DNA of 64,000 nucleotides, taken from NCBI GenBank assembly GCA_963920635.1, contig OY987303.1:45755223-45819222 (forward strand), in the 5' to 3' direction. Below, one piece after another: positions 10,376 to 20,727 of this stretch; within the stretch, counting starts at the first letter, position 1, and each line of letters opens with the position of its first letter. The stretch comes from Pseudeuparius sepicola (taxonomy: Eukaryota; Arthropoda; Insecta; Coleoptera; Anthribidae). A program made the translations under genes and the position numbers. The notes under the pieces were generated by a model. The model was not told the origin of the DNA and ran no database searches. It saw nothing but the letters and a program-made list of their open reading frames with translations.

Positions 10376-12160
10376 GTTAAGCCCGATTTATAAACTTTGA
10401 AGTTTGACGTTGCCGTTTTACGTTTGAAAGTTGGTCATCGAAGAACATTATAAACTCAAATTCCGTCAGGCATAAGGGATAACAACGGACCTCCTGGAGG
10501 TCCGTTTGGATAGCCAACATTTATCTTTTTCCGTTTGCCGTTGCCTCTCCGGCCAATGTAGTGCCTTCTTAAGGGTCACGTGGAAGGTCACATTAAATTA
10601 GATTACAATTACAATTTACAGTGTAACAATTGACGATTACAACCGTATAACCTATCCTCTAAAGCTCCTAACTAAACAACAATAAACCCGTTTTAAGAAC
10701 AATGTAAAAATTTACAACCCGTTAGTCAGGCATCAGAAGAACAGGAAAACAGATGCAATTCATCAGGCGGATGGGAAACTTCAACATATCAATTACACGA
10801 TGAATCTACCGATTTGTGTGGGCACTTGACAGTTGATTACATATCTTATACCATCTAAATTCTGCTTGTACATCCTTTCATCTTTTGTTCCTTATATTTT
10901 AATTTTATTTTGAAAAATCCACTTGTTGATGCTATTTTTAATTTTCTTATATGGTTTGTGCTTAAATTCTACTGGAAACATATTTACAAGTTTTGGTCCT
11001 ATAAACATTATATGCTTTTGAGTTTTAAGGAATTTCATTGGCGGCACAGATAATTTCTGCTGTGCCTGTGCCCGAGTATTTATGTGATGTGAGATGGGGT
11101 TAATATAATTATTATTTTTTAACATATACCTACGAACTGCTTTAGTGTACAATAGATCCAGATTGAACATATCAGTTTCCTGGAAGAGTTTATCTGATGA
11201 ATACAATCTATCTTTAAAGAATATTATTTTTAAAATTCGTTTTTGCGTCACCTCTAGAGGGTGTAAGGTTGTTGCAGCGGCCTTACCCCAAACTGTCAAG
11301 CTATAATTAAGTACTGACTCCACCATACCTTTATAGAACAATGATATAGTTTTTCTATTTAATATATAACGCAGCTGATAAAATTTGTAAAACAATTTTC
11401 TGATTTTGCCTACAACATATTCAATATGATGGTTCCATTTTAAGTAATTATCTAAGTACACCCCAATATATTTAGCTTTAGTCGTTCTATTGGTAATGAG
11501 TTTACAATTGCATGAGTGTGTACTGTTTTTTAGGCATGTTATATCATGAATTGTTAGATAATTTTTGTCTGGTGGGAGCCTTTCTGTCATTGTAAAGGTA
11601 AGGTAATGAGTTTTATCTATGCTTAGTGTAAGCACACTATTATCCATCCAGCCCTTAACGAAGCAGAAAGCTTCTTCTGCTTTATTATATGCCTCGGTCC
11701 AAGTGGGGGCTGTAACAATTATCACTGTGTTATCAGCATAGCAATAAACCTTAGCATCCTTTAGAAGGTTCATAATGTTGTTAATGTAAATTGTAAAAAG
11801 CAGCGGCCCCAAGACCGTGCCCTGCGGCACACCAAACCCCATCGGGAGAGGCTGGCTAATGATGGTTTCCCAGTTTATCAGCTGATCATCTGTATTGATT
11901 TTGTGTAATATTTTTATATTAATTATCCAAAATAATGATACATACTAGTTAACAAAATGTATTTAGAATTGCTAAATCAGAGTATTGAAATCGAACGACT
12001 TCGCTCAGATGACGATTGTTGTTCTATTCTTTATTTTTCTGGTGTTGATAACACACAGGCGTACATAAAATTCTAAACGGAACGGAAAAAGTTTATGAAA
12101 ACAGCAGCTGCATCAACGTCAAACGGAAACTTCAAAGTTTATAAATCCGGCTTTTTTACA
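10376..12160. mobile_element. DNA element with GGATTTATAAAC-type TIRs, inserted in GX
   Basis: Left end AAGCCCGATTTATAAAC and right end GTTTATAAATCCGGCTT are inverted, followed inward by TTTGAAGTTTGACGTTG and its complement. The insertion is flanked by CGCCAAATG (10367-10375 and 12162-12170), an 8-9 bp target duplication. A related 0.33-kb MITE lies at 24473-24803. The interior carries a non-LTR RT frame on the minus strand. The superfamily is not clear; 8-9 bp duplications fit hAT, P or Mutator-like elements. Confidence 0.7.
10892..11944 (-). pseudogene. non-LTR retrotransposon reverse transcriptase, 5'-truncated
   Basis: About 350 codons are open on the minus strand. The start of the domain reads GFGVPQGTVLGPLLF, then CYADNTVI (the YADD box with the second Asp changed to Asn), then KYIGVYLDNYLKWNHHIE. 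The tail has the typical W-G-K motif and basic end. These are RT motifs 4-7 and the thumb of jockey/CR1-like elements. The N-terminal RT blocks and endonuclease are missing; the frame is closed upstream by a stop at 11945. The Asp-to-Asn change would abolish catalysis. About 300 bp of probable 3' UTR follow (10590-10891). Confidence 0.88.
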
Positions 12161-12225
12161 GCGCCAAATGTCGGGCGAAAATTTCAAGAAAATCGAGGGT
12201 GGGTTACACTACTGGAAATACTTAC
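12161..12225 (+). mobile_element. foldback element GX, copy 1, start of right arm
   Basis: GCGCCAAATGTCGGGCG and GAAAATCGAGGGTGGGTTACA are the inverse of 10305-10366. The arm breaks off near 12225 where a non-LTR fragment starts. Confidence 0.65.
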
Positions 12226-12486
12226 AACTAGGCTCATGATTCATGGGCCGTCGACTGCCCTGTCTAAGAAGCTGCTGCGTCTGCCAAGGTCGGAGTTAAG
12301 GGGAGTGGTAAAGGTCCTCATCGGACACTGCTGCCTGCACCTTATGGGAGTGGGAGGGGAGCCTGAGTGCAGATGGTGTCTGAAGGATGAAGATACCCCG
12401 TACCACTTGGTCACTGAGTGCCCTGCACTTGACAGGGTCAGATTTGAGTCCTTCGGCTCAGCTAAGCTGAGCGCGGAGGATGTATA
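12226..12486 (+). pseudogene. non-LTR retrotransposon 3' coding end, first part
   Basis: The frame reads LSKKLLRLPRSELRGVVKVL, then TGH-like IGHCCLHLMGVGGEPECRWC, then HLVTECPALDRVRF. The C-x2-C-x8-H-x4-C cluster with ECPAL is the standard C-terminal motif after the RNase H region of jockey-, I- and R1-like elements. The frame is cut at the TA of 12485-12486 by a 717-bp DNA element and resumes at 13206. The strand is opposite to the RT at 10892-11944, so the two are different insertions. Confidence 0.85.
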
Positions 12487-13203
12487 CAGGGTGTCGAAAA
12501 ATAGACGGAGATATTTTAGAGGGTGATTCCCTGTTAAGAAATATGAAAAAAAGTTTCTATAAACATGGGTCCGGAAATGCAGAGTTTTCAAGATACAGGA
12601 TGTTAAATAAAAAAAAATAAAACATGAAATTATTAATGTCTTAAAAATTATTTACTCGATTCTGTTGAAATTTGGCAATGTGTTGTATTAAGAGGCTAAT
12701 TTCGCCCTAACTAGATTAAATTTATTAAGTCCAGTGGCGTCCCGGGGGGCACCTTAGCGAATATTATTATCAAAAAAATGTACGCCACTACCTTTTTTGT
12801 AACTTTAATATTTTTTTGTTTGATTAAGCATCTAAAAATACAACTTCTTTCCCTCTTGTATTGTTTTCCTATCTCACTTCGTTTTCGAGAAAAAAAAATT
12901 AAAACCGTTTTATTGCATGTCACTGGACAAAATTGGTTGTAGTGTACTTTATGTTATGATATTGGAAAAGTTGCAATAACACTCTTTCCTAGAAATGCTT
13001 TTGATTATTTGTTTTCCAAGGCACTTGTGATTTTTTTTGCAAAAATTGATAAACCAATTTTGTCCAGTGACATGCAATATATTTAACATCCTGTATCTTG
13101 AAAACTCTGCATTTCCGGACCCATGTTTATAGAAACTTTTTTTCATATTTCTTAACAGGGAATCACCCTCTAAAATATCTCCGTCTATTTTTCGAACACC
13201 CTG
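12487..13203. mobile_element. 717-bp TIR element (CAGGGTG ends) splitting a non-LTR ORF
   Basis: Ends CAGGGTGTCGAAAAATAGACG and complement; inverted arms of about 120 bp, with a TA duplication (12485-12486 and 13204-13205). A second inner inverted pair, TTGCATGTCACTGGACAAAA near 12913 and its complement near 13055, lies in the middle. No transposase is present. Counting one TA only, the non-LTR reading frame on both sides is in register, which confirms the boundaries. Confidence 0.9.
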
Positions 13204-13269
13204 TATAGTGTCAGGGTGGGTGAGCTGCGGGCCTTCATCAAGAGGGCCGGCATGCTGGCTACCGTGTGA
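13204..13269 (+). pseudogene. non-LTR retrotransposon 3' coding end, second part
   Basis: VRVGELRAFIKRAGMLATV followed by TGA is the usual last block of these ORFs. It continues the frame of 12226-12486 across the inserted element. Confidence 0.8.
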
Positions 13270-13290
13270 CGCTATACGTCTATATATATA

Positions 13291-14565
13291 TAAGGATGTA
13301 AGATTAGCGAGTGTAAATGTAATAATTACAAGAAAAGGTGATAATGGGCAAACACTCAAAGTTAACAAAAAGAAAAAACTAGTAACCGCATACACGTGTT
13401 TCATGCTATTTGGCAATCATCAGTACGGTGTAACATTAACCAAATCAATAGATAGGCATGATTTGGGAAGCAACAAATGAAGTCCAGGCAGGAGCCAACA
13501 GCACATTTGCAGCTTCAGTCAGCACATCCCCTATTTCGGGGCTTGTACTAACATCGCCACGGAGGCTGCTAAAGCGACCTGCGTGGAAATCTTCATAACC
13601 CAAGATACAATGATAATAAGGATGTAAGATTAGCGAGTGTAAATGTAATAATTACAAGAAAAGGTGATAATGGGCAAACACTCAAAGTTAACAAAAAGAA
13701 AAAACTAGTAACCGCATACACGTGTTTCATGCTATTTGGCAATCATCAGTACGGTGTAACATTAACCAAATCAATAGATAGGCATGATTTGGGAAGCAAC
13801 AAATGAAGTCCAGGCAGGAGCCAACAGCACATTTGCAGCTTCACGTGTATGCGGTTACTAGTTTTTTCTTTTTGTTAACTTTGAGTGTTTGCCCATTATC
13901 ACCTTTTCTTGTAATTATTACATTTACACTCGCTAATCTTACATCCTTATTATCATTGTATCTTGGGTTATGAAGATTTCCACGCAGGTCGCTTTAGCAG
14001 CCTCCGTGGCGATGTTAGTACAAGCCCCGAAATAGGGGATGTGCTGACTGAAGCTGCAAATGTGCTGTTGGCTCCTGCCTGGACTTCATTTGTTGCTTCC
14101 CAAATCATGCCTATCTATTGATTTGGTCAATGTTACACCGTACTGATGATTGCCAAATAGCATGAAACACGTGTATGCGGTTACTAGTTTTTTCTTTTTG
14201 TTAACTTTGAGTGTTTGCCCATTATCACCTTTTCTTGTAATTATTACATTTACACTCGCTAATCTTACATCCTTATTATCATTGTATCTTGGGTTATGAA
14301 GATTTCCACGCAGGTCGCTTTAGCAGCCTCCGTGGCGATGTTAGTACAAGCCCCGAAATAGGGGATGTGCTGACTGAAGCTGCAAATGTGCTGTTGGCTC
14401 CTGCCTGGACTTCATTTGTTGCTTCCCAAATCATGCCTATCTATTGATTTGGTTAATGTTACACCGTACTGATGATTGCCAAATAGCATGAAACACGTGT
14501 ATGCGGTTACTAGTTTTTTTTTTCTTTTTGTTAACTTTGAGTGTTTGCCCATTATCACCTTTTCT

Positions 14566-14568
<3 letters not shown>
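13291..14568. repeat. 326-bp satellite array with head-to-head orientation switch
   Basis: Forward monomers start at 13291 and 13617 (the second is cut at about 13843). Reverse monomers start at about 13844 and 14170, with a partial one at 14496-14568. Spacing is 326 bp each time, and the copies look almost identical. The array is bounded by TA microsatellites on both sides. There is no shared open frame beyond 90 codons, and none is called. It could be a satellite, or a fragment of a larger element amplified by replication slippage with inversion. Confidence 0.9.

Positions 14569-14611
<43 letters not shown>
14569..14611. repeat. (TA)n microsatellite
   Basis: About 21 uninterrupted TA units directly abutting the satellite array. 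Confidence 0.97.
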
Positions 14612-14616
<5 letters not shown>

Positions 14617-14934
14617 CTTGCTGTTTATAGTCCAGGCATTTGTCAAGAAGGAATATGCAGCAATTCTCGATGTTTTGGCTTAGGGTTGTGCATCACACAA
14701 AAAACTCTATACTTAAGTACATTTTACATTACTAATCTTTTAGTCTATCCGTACATCACGAATCTGATAATTGTTGACTGTTGATTTAATATTATCCATA
14801 ATAGTTTGGCAGCTTACTTTTGAAGAATTCATCAACAATATCCTTGTTTAAACAAGGATAATACTCATAAAATACTTCAACATCCTATCAGCAATGAATT
14901 CCATATTCCATCATATGTTCTAGGTATTCCGGTT
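14612..14934. other. intergenic, no feature seen
   Basis: No matched repeat or coding frame. Confidence 0.4.
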
Positions 14935-16390
14935 ATTATTATTAATTCCTTTATTAGTCCCAAAAAAATATATACATTTTATATAGGGACACCTCTGCCC
15001 TTAAATAAATTAATTAAGTGCTCATAATATGTTATGCTACTAACATTCACCAAAAAACACTAAAAATAAATACATACAGTAGTACAATATAATTATTAAT
15101 GAATTAAATTATCCTGATTCAATTATCATTTTTCTGGTTACTCTTAAATTTCTTATATTCTTTATCTTTTAAACTATTATGTAAATTATTATAAAGTTTA
15201 ATACCACCATAAAGGAAGCAATCAATTCCAAATTGAGAATACATACGGGGTGCATCTATATTCATTCTATATCGAGTGCTATATATATGTATTTTACAAC
15301 TACATCTACCCACCCAGAGATCAGCCGACATCGAAGTAGCAGCTGTGTAAGTGTGATACAAGAATGTTTTTTAGATGTATATATTTGATGTATGAAATTA
15401 TTTACTTAAAAAGCATATATATTTCTAATGGACATAATTTTGTATTTTTTAAACAATTCAATAGTAGGAAATCGAACTGGTAGAAAAATAGTATATTACA
15501 CACCGAGGTGGGAAGTGTTTCATTACTGTCGAGAGATTAAATAGTTAACCGAGGTGCGAAGCGCCGAGGTTAACTTTATCTAATTTATCTAATTTCAAAA
15601 TTTTATCTCGTTTACTTCCCGCCCTCCTGGGTGGAAAGTAAACTTTCCACCCGGGCGGGAGGGCGGTAAGTAAAAGTAAAAAAATTGACACTTTCAAACT
15701 TCTAAAAAGTCAGAAATGTCAACATTATATACATGGTTGTAAATAAAAATATTTTTTATATCTTGTAAAATTTTTAATGGTTTCAGAAGGTATTTTTTAG
15801 CTTTACCCCGTATTAGACATAAGTATTGTAAATGTGAATGTATTAAATACAAATATATAGATCTTAAAAAGAATTTTGGCACATTTCTACTAATTTTTCT
15901 AAGAATGCCTGTTGGCCCTGCTATCTTTTTCTTGATATATTCAATGTGTTCATTCCAAGTTAAATTACAGTCAATTTTTAAACCCAAAAATTTTAAATTA
16001 CGTACACATCTATAAGAGCACTTCCATCAAAACATATGTCAATTCCATTAATCACAGTTCTTGTAGACATCCACAAATAACATGATTTTTCGATATTTAA
16101 TGTAAGTTTGTGACTTCGTAACCAATAAGTAATTTTTATCATATCACTGCAAATATCTTGTTTTATAGTCTCGATTGAATCAGACACATAAAATTGTTGT
16201 ATCATCTGCATATAATTTCACTTTACCTTTAAGGTCCAAATTAGTTAATGAGTTTATATATATTAAGAATAGTATAGGCCCCAGTATTGAACCTGGTGAT
16301 ACTCCACATACAGAAGCAGTTCTTTGAATTGGAGCAAATTGCAAGCTATAAGTACAATATTGAAAATATGTACTATTAGTTTGCAACTAT
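14935..16390 (-). pseudogene. decayed non-LTR retrotransposon
   Basis: On the minus strand, 16386-16180 gives [20 protein letters not shown] and [11 protein letters not shown] blocks 4-5 with an intact YADD. 16211-15993 continues with a helical stretch ending near DVYVI. 15987-15694 gives LKIDCNLTWNEHIEYIKKKI, the usual thumb start. 15361-15119 gives FLYGGIKLYNNLHNSLKD, the typical C-terminus of these ORFs. The 3' end is a run of ATT/AAT triplets near 14935. The frame is broken several times, and 15362-15690 interrupts it with palindromic DNA. It is related to, but distinct from, the RT at 10892-11944. Confidence 0.82.
15544..15675. repeat. pair of GC-rich palindromes inside the non-LTR relic
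   Basis: GTTAACCGAGG and CCGAGGTTAAC flank a small loop at 15544-15574. A 65-bp imperfect palindrome at 15611-15675 has arms TTTACTTCCCGCCCTCC and GGGAGGGCGGTAAGTAAA, with GTGGAAAGT/ACTTTCCAC at its centre. These may be the termini of a small inserted foldback or a structured insertion. Confidence 0.75.
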
Positions 16391-16525
16391 CTGTATAGTT
16401 TTTACGTAGGTATGTTTTATAAATTTCGAAGCACTGGTCAACACTGATGAAAATGTAATAAAAGTTCAACTTCTTTTTGGAAAAACAGAAAAGCAAAAAG
16501 TCACGCACATGTTCGTAAACACTGC

Positions 16526-16735
16526 TGTAGGGTCTATCGACCCTGTGGAAATATTTAAGTAGGTCATGTGGTTAGGAAATAGTTAAGTTAGCATAAGTAT
16601 ATATGTGTATAAGCATGTATCGCAATATGCGCATAAGCAATATTGTACAAGGGGTATTGTACTGGATGGGTTTTTGGGGACACTCAATATACGAATGGGT
16701 TAGAGAATACATGTTCTTTTATTCGAACCACTACA
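16526..16735 (+). repeat. 5' LTR
   Basis: Begins TGTAGGGTCTATCGACCCTG (a small hairpin) and ends CGAACCACTACA. It matches 20728-20935 with only a few differences, mainly a TATA insertion near 16600. Confidence 0.95.
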
Positions 16736-16750
16736 TGGCGACCCTGCCAG
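16736..16750 (+). promoter_or_regulatory. primer-binding site
   Basis: TGGCGACCCTGCCAG follows the 5' LTR directly and has the TGG start of a tRNA 3' end complement. The exact tRNA is not identified. Confidence 0.75.
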
Positions 16751-16817
16751 CCATAACTTAGTAATTTAAAAGGTTTTATCAACTAAAAGCAACTTAAAAG
16801 GTTGTATATCACGAAAA

Positions 16818-17045
16818 ATGGGAAAAACTCGTTCAAAAAGTTTGGATATCACCGAGAATGGAGCAGTGAACTCCAATTTTATCGTCCAAGAGGAAGAGTA
16901 CAATATCATGAAGGATGTGAAAGTTATCCTTTATCTCATGCTAGCAGTAATGCTGGTGCATCTGGCGATCAAAGTGTATCAAGCGCATCAGGAAGCAAAT
17001 GCGAAGAAATCTAGCTGCATCCATGGCAAATTAAGTGCCGTCTAA
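16818..17045 (+). CDS. small membrane-anchored N-terminal ORF of the gypsy element
   Basis: 75 codons starting MGKTRSKS, a glycine-2 context suited to N-myristoylation. An acidic stretch follows, then a hydrophobic segment around residues 36-55 (ILYLMLAVMLVHLAIK). Some insect Ty3/gypsy elements carry a short ORF of this build ahead of gag; that comparison is from general knowledge. The stop is in frame with the gag that follows, so it could also be a gag N-terminus with a nonsense mutation. ATG chosen because it is the first after the primer site in this frame. Confidence 0.65.
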   Translation: MGKTRSKSLDITENGAVNSNFIVQEEEYNIMKDVKVILYLMLAVMLVHLAIKVYQAHQEANAKKSSCIHGKLSAV

Positions 17046-18176
17046 TCATTTGCGTTAGCGAGAATTAAGAAAGATATAGTAGGACAGGCTAAGAGGGCGT
17101 TAAAGAAAAACGTACCCAAAACTGAATCTGTGCGTCAAGACATTAGAGACAATTTAGTTCACTTATCTAACGAATTTACAGAAACTTTAGTTAATTCTTG
17201 GATATCTTTAGATAATCTTGACAAACATATTTATAAAAATCTTTTCTTAGATAGTCGAGATAGAGTTGTTAGGTCATTTGTGGTTCTAGGTGTCAATTAT
17301 AAAGTACCGATTTCCTGTATCGAACGCATCGATCCTACAGTTATAGACGGAAATTTTCAGGAAGAGGAAGACACTAAAGACATAGATACTATGTCGTTAA
17401 CACCGGTCGACTTCTTTAATTTGGCAAGTAAATTAGTACCGAATCAATTTGACGGGAACGTAGACAATTTAATATCATTTACGGACTCTCTAGAGTTGCT
17501 ATAAAATAATTCAACTGGCAATCTGGTAAATGCAATAGCTTTCGTCAAAACTCGGCTAACAGGTAAAGCGCGTGACTTAATAACCAATGAGGATTCTTTA
17601 GATGCAATAATTCAGACATTAAAAAGCGGTATCAAAGGAGAAAGTTCACGTTTATTGTCGGCAAAGTTGCTGAATTGTAAACAAAATACCAAAGATGCTG
17701 CAACCTATGCGTCTGAAATCGAAGCACTTGCAGAAAAATTAAAAAAAGCTTATATTACGGAAGGGGTTCCGTCTCAAGTTGCGGAAAATTATACGGTCAA
17801 AACGGCAGTGTTAGGCGTGAGTCGGAATGCAAACACAGAAAAAGCTCGGTTTGTTGTAGAAGCCGGTACATTCAATGCGGTACAAGGCTTAGTTACGAAA
17901 TTTGTTAACATCAATACAGAATTGGAAACGGCAAATATCCGTTATTTTAAATAAAAGAAGTATGATAATTTTCGATACCAAAATCGCAATGCAAATTACA
18001 ATAATTTTAATTTTCAAAATAGAAACACCCGTGGCAGAGGAAACTATAGAAATGATTATTATGCCAGCACATCCCGACAAACGTCGAGGAATAATCATGC
18101 GGTGAGATATTACGAGGCAGACAGTTCGGAAAACTCAGCGAGCCTCCAACCGGCTCGATTGGGGGAGATGATGTGA
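17046..18176 (+). pseudogene. gag, with in-frame stop and a frameshift
   Basis: The frame is open from 17046, is interrupted by a TAA at 17502-17504, and continues in the same frame to 17954. It includes TPVDFFNLASKLVPNQFDG and a capsid-like helical part with KTRLTGKARDLI. A shift near 17950 leads to a basic NC-like tail rich in Arg, Asn and Tyr (NTRGRGNYRNDYYA) that stops at 18174-18176. No CCHC zinc knuckle is visible; the RG-rich tail may replace it. The order and relation to the LTR fit gag. Confidence 0.8.
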
Positions 18177-18697
18177 AAATATATTCAATAAACGTAGCGC
18201 TTTCAAATTTTGTAATTCTTAATGTAGAAATGTCAGGTACACCTTTAATAGATAATGGTGCCGATATTACAGTTTTTAAACGAACAAAAATAAAAAATGG
18301 TCAATTTATCGACACAACACAAATTAGCAAAATTAAAGGTGTCACCGATGGACTTACAAATTCCTTATCATGTCATATTTTTGATGTTGTTGACGATGAT
18401 TTTCCGGTTCCTGGAGATGGAATTTTAGGAAGGGACTTTCTGATAAAATACAAAGCTAATATAGATTATTTTGACTGGACTATGGGAATCAGGCTGGATA
18501 ATAAAGAACTTGTAATACCTATCATCAGTAGCCCGGATGAAAACGTCGTATATATCCCTGCTAGGTGTGAAGTTATTAGGCAAATAAATTGTTTAAAAAA
18601 TTTAACTCATGATTCTATTGTGGTAAACAAGGAACTTCAACCCGGGATTTTTGTAGCAAGAAGTATAGTTTCAAAGTCCCTTGGTAAGAATAATTAA
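18173..18697 (+). pseudogene. gypsy aspartic protease region
   Basis: Overlaps the gag stop by a few bases in another frame, as expected for a programmed shift. The active-site block reads LIDNGADITVF where retroviral-type proteases have D-T/S-G, so the residue after Asp is changed. The flap-distal motif GILGRDFL is intact. The last part leads into the pol linker. A frameshift near 18680 separates it from RT. The changed catalytic triplet suggests loss of activity. Confidence 0.8.
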
Positions 18698-19568
18698 TAC
18701 AACATTTGAAAGCGTAGCGTTAAAAGACATTGATATAGAAACAGTTAAACTAGATCAATTCAATATTTACAATATAGAAATCGAAGATGAAAATGGACAT
18801 TCTCAGTTAATAAATCAACTTAACAAAGATATTCCCGAGGCGGTAAAAAAAGATGTATTCGAATTGTGTGCCGAGTTTGCAGATATATTCGCTTTAAAAA
18901 CTGATAAAATAACGGTAAACAATTTTTACACACAGAAGCTAAAACTGTGTGATAATAAACCGGTATACATAAAAAACTATAGAACTCCACGTGTACATAA
19001 AGAAGAAATAAATCGCCAAATCCAAACAATGTTAGACAATGATATTATAGAGCCGTCGGTCTCAGAATACAACAGTCCCCTACTATTAGTGCCAAAAAAG
19101 TCCACCAATGGCCAAAAGGCATGGAGATTAGTCGTTGATTTTAGGCAATTGAATAAAAAATTAATAGCAGACAAATTCCCGTTACCCCGTATAGATGAAA
19201 TTTTGGATGAACTAGGTAGAGCCAAATGGTTTTCAGTAATTGATTTAATTTCGGGTTTTCATCAAATAGCGTTAGAGGAGAACTCTCGCGATTTAACTTC
19301 TTTTAGTGCGAATGCAGGTTCGTTTAGATTTACACGTTTACCTTTTGGTTTATCGGTTAGTCCTAACAGTTTTCAGCGCATGATGTCAATAGCTTTCGCG
19401 GGCATTACTCCGGAAAAAGCATTTTTATACATGGACGATTTAATCGTAATCGGCTGTTCAGAAAAACATCATTTAAATAACTTAAAAAAGGTTTTCCAAG
19501 TTTGTCGTAAATATAATTTGAAGCCAAACCCTGAAAAATGCAATTTCTTTAGGAAAGAAGAATTTTGA
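18681..19568 (+). pseudogene. gypsy reverse transcriptase, truncated at its 3' side
   Basis: About 295 codons. RT blocks in order: EPSVSEYNSPLLLVPKK, WRLVVDFRQLNKK, FPLPRIDEILDELG, FSVIDLISGFHQI, RLPFGLSVSPNSFQRMM, and the catalytic LYMDDLIVIG. It ends in the thumb at NPEKCNFFRKEEF, after which the connection, RNase H and integrase core are deleted. The RT core itself looks intact. The upstream linker is separated from protease by a frameshift. Confidence 0.92.
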
Positions 19569-19687
19569 CATTCCTCAGACCATATCCGGTAATTAGGGTC
19601 GAAAGTCCTAACTGTATTGTTAAAGATAACAGAGGCAAACAACTCGCTGTACATAAGAACCGAGTAAAAAAATATCTGTTAGGTTAG
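19569..19687 (+). pseudogene. gypsy integrase C-terminal tail
   Basis: In a different frame from RT: GPYxV-type block reading RPYPVIRVESPNCIV, then QLAVHKNRVKKYL and a stop at 19685-19687. This is the chromodomain-free integrase C-terminus, placed directly after RT by an internal deletion of what is normally well over 2 kb. Confidence 0.8.
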
Positions 19688-19740
19688 TGTATAAGAATAT
19701 TTTAATATTATATTAGTATATAAATAGTAAAGTACATATA

Positions 19741-20597
19741 CAGTGCCCGCCAAAAAGTCTGCACCATATGGGAACAATTTTTAGTAAATAACTTACGGAA
19801 AATTTGTTAGTGGCATCAGGTTTTGCTTGCTCTAGAACCAAAATTGACATAATCAAATGTTGTGACGTAGCCTTTTTTATATGTCAAATTTGACATTAAT
19901 GAAAAAAATGTCTGAAAAATGGGCTTATTTAACTGAATTTCGAGAAAAGTCATAAGAAAAATATGTTTCTTCCGCAATTTTATACCCCTGTGCAAAATTT
20001 CAAGAGCCTACTACGATTTTCATATTTTGCCCTCTGTTGCCCTTGTCCGTATTTGTTAATCCATAAAAGTCGATTCTATGTAATTTAAAACACTCATTGA
20101 CTGAATACATACTCCACAATATATAGTTTACGGTTTAAATATCCTTATTTTCCTTTTTTTGCAAAAAAAAATAAAATGAGGGCTTGTTGAAGAAGCACGC
20201 TTGGTGCAAAACTGATCTCATTTTTACAGATAAACACATAAATTCAATTTACAAACTTCTTTCTATAGTAAATGGTTGTAAAAACACACAAATATTTCTG
20301 TCATGCTGATCTGATGAGAAATATCTAGAAAATTTAAAATATTACGTCCAATAATATCCAACAAAGGGCAAAATATGAAAATCGTAGTAGGCTCTTGAAA
20401 TTTTGCATAGTGGTATAAAATTGCGAAAGAAACATATTTTTCTTATGACTTTGACATATAAAAGAGACTACGTCACAACATTTGATTATGTCAATTTTGG
20501 TTCTAGAGCAAGCAAAACCTGATGCCGCAAACAAATTCTCCGTAAGTTATTTACTAAAAATTTTTCCCATATGGTGCAGACTTTTTGGCGGGCACTG
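19741..20597. mobile_element. Tc1-like non-autonomous element, copy 1 (nested in gypsy)
   Basis: Ends CAGTGCCCGCCAAAAAGTCT and complement, with TA on both sides (19739-19740, 20598-20599). Inverted arms of about 300 bp. A second copy lies at 29000-29864. CAGTG termini and TA targets are typical of Tc1. No transposase is present. It sits between pol and the 3' LTR. Confidence 0.92.
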
Positions 20598-20715
20598 TAT
20601 ATATTGCAAAATTATTTTAATTTTGTTGATTAAACCTTATATTATCAAAATTGTTGTATGTGTAAAAAAAACGTCTTTCACAAGTTGCCATAGTGAATGA
20701 CATTTTTTTTTTCTC

Positions 20716-20727
20716 AAAAAGGGAAGG
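20716..20727 (+). promoter_or_regulatory. polypurine tract
   Basis: AAAAAGGGAAGG immediately precedes the TG of the 3' LTR. Confidence 0.85.

Noticed and set aside
14437..14683. Frames with repeated Ile-Tyr
   Set aside because: Translation of the (TA)n microsatellite.
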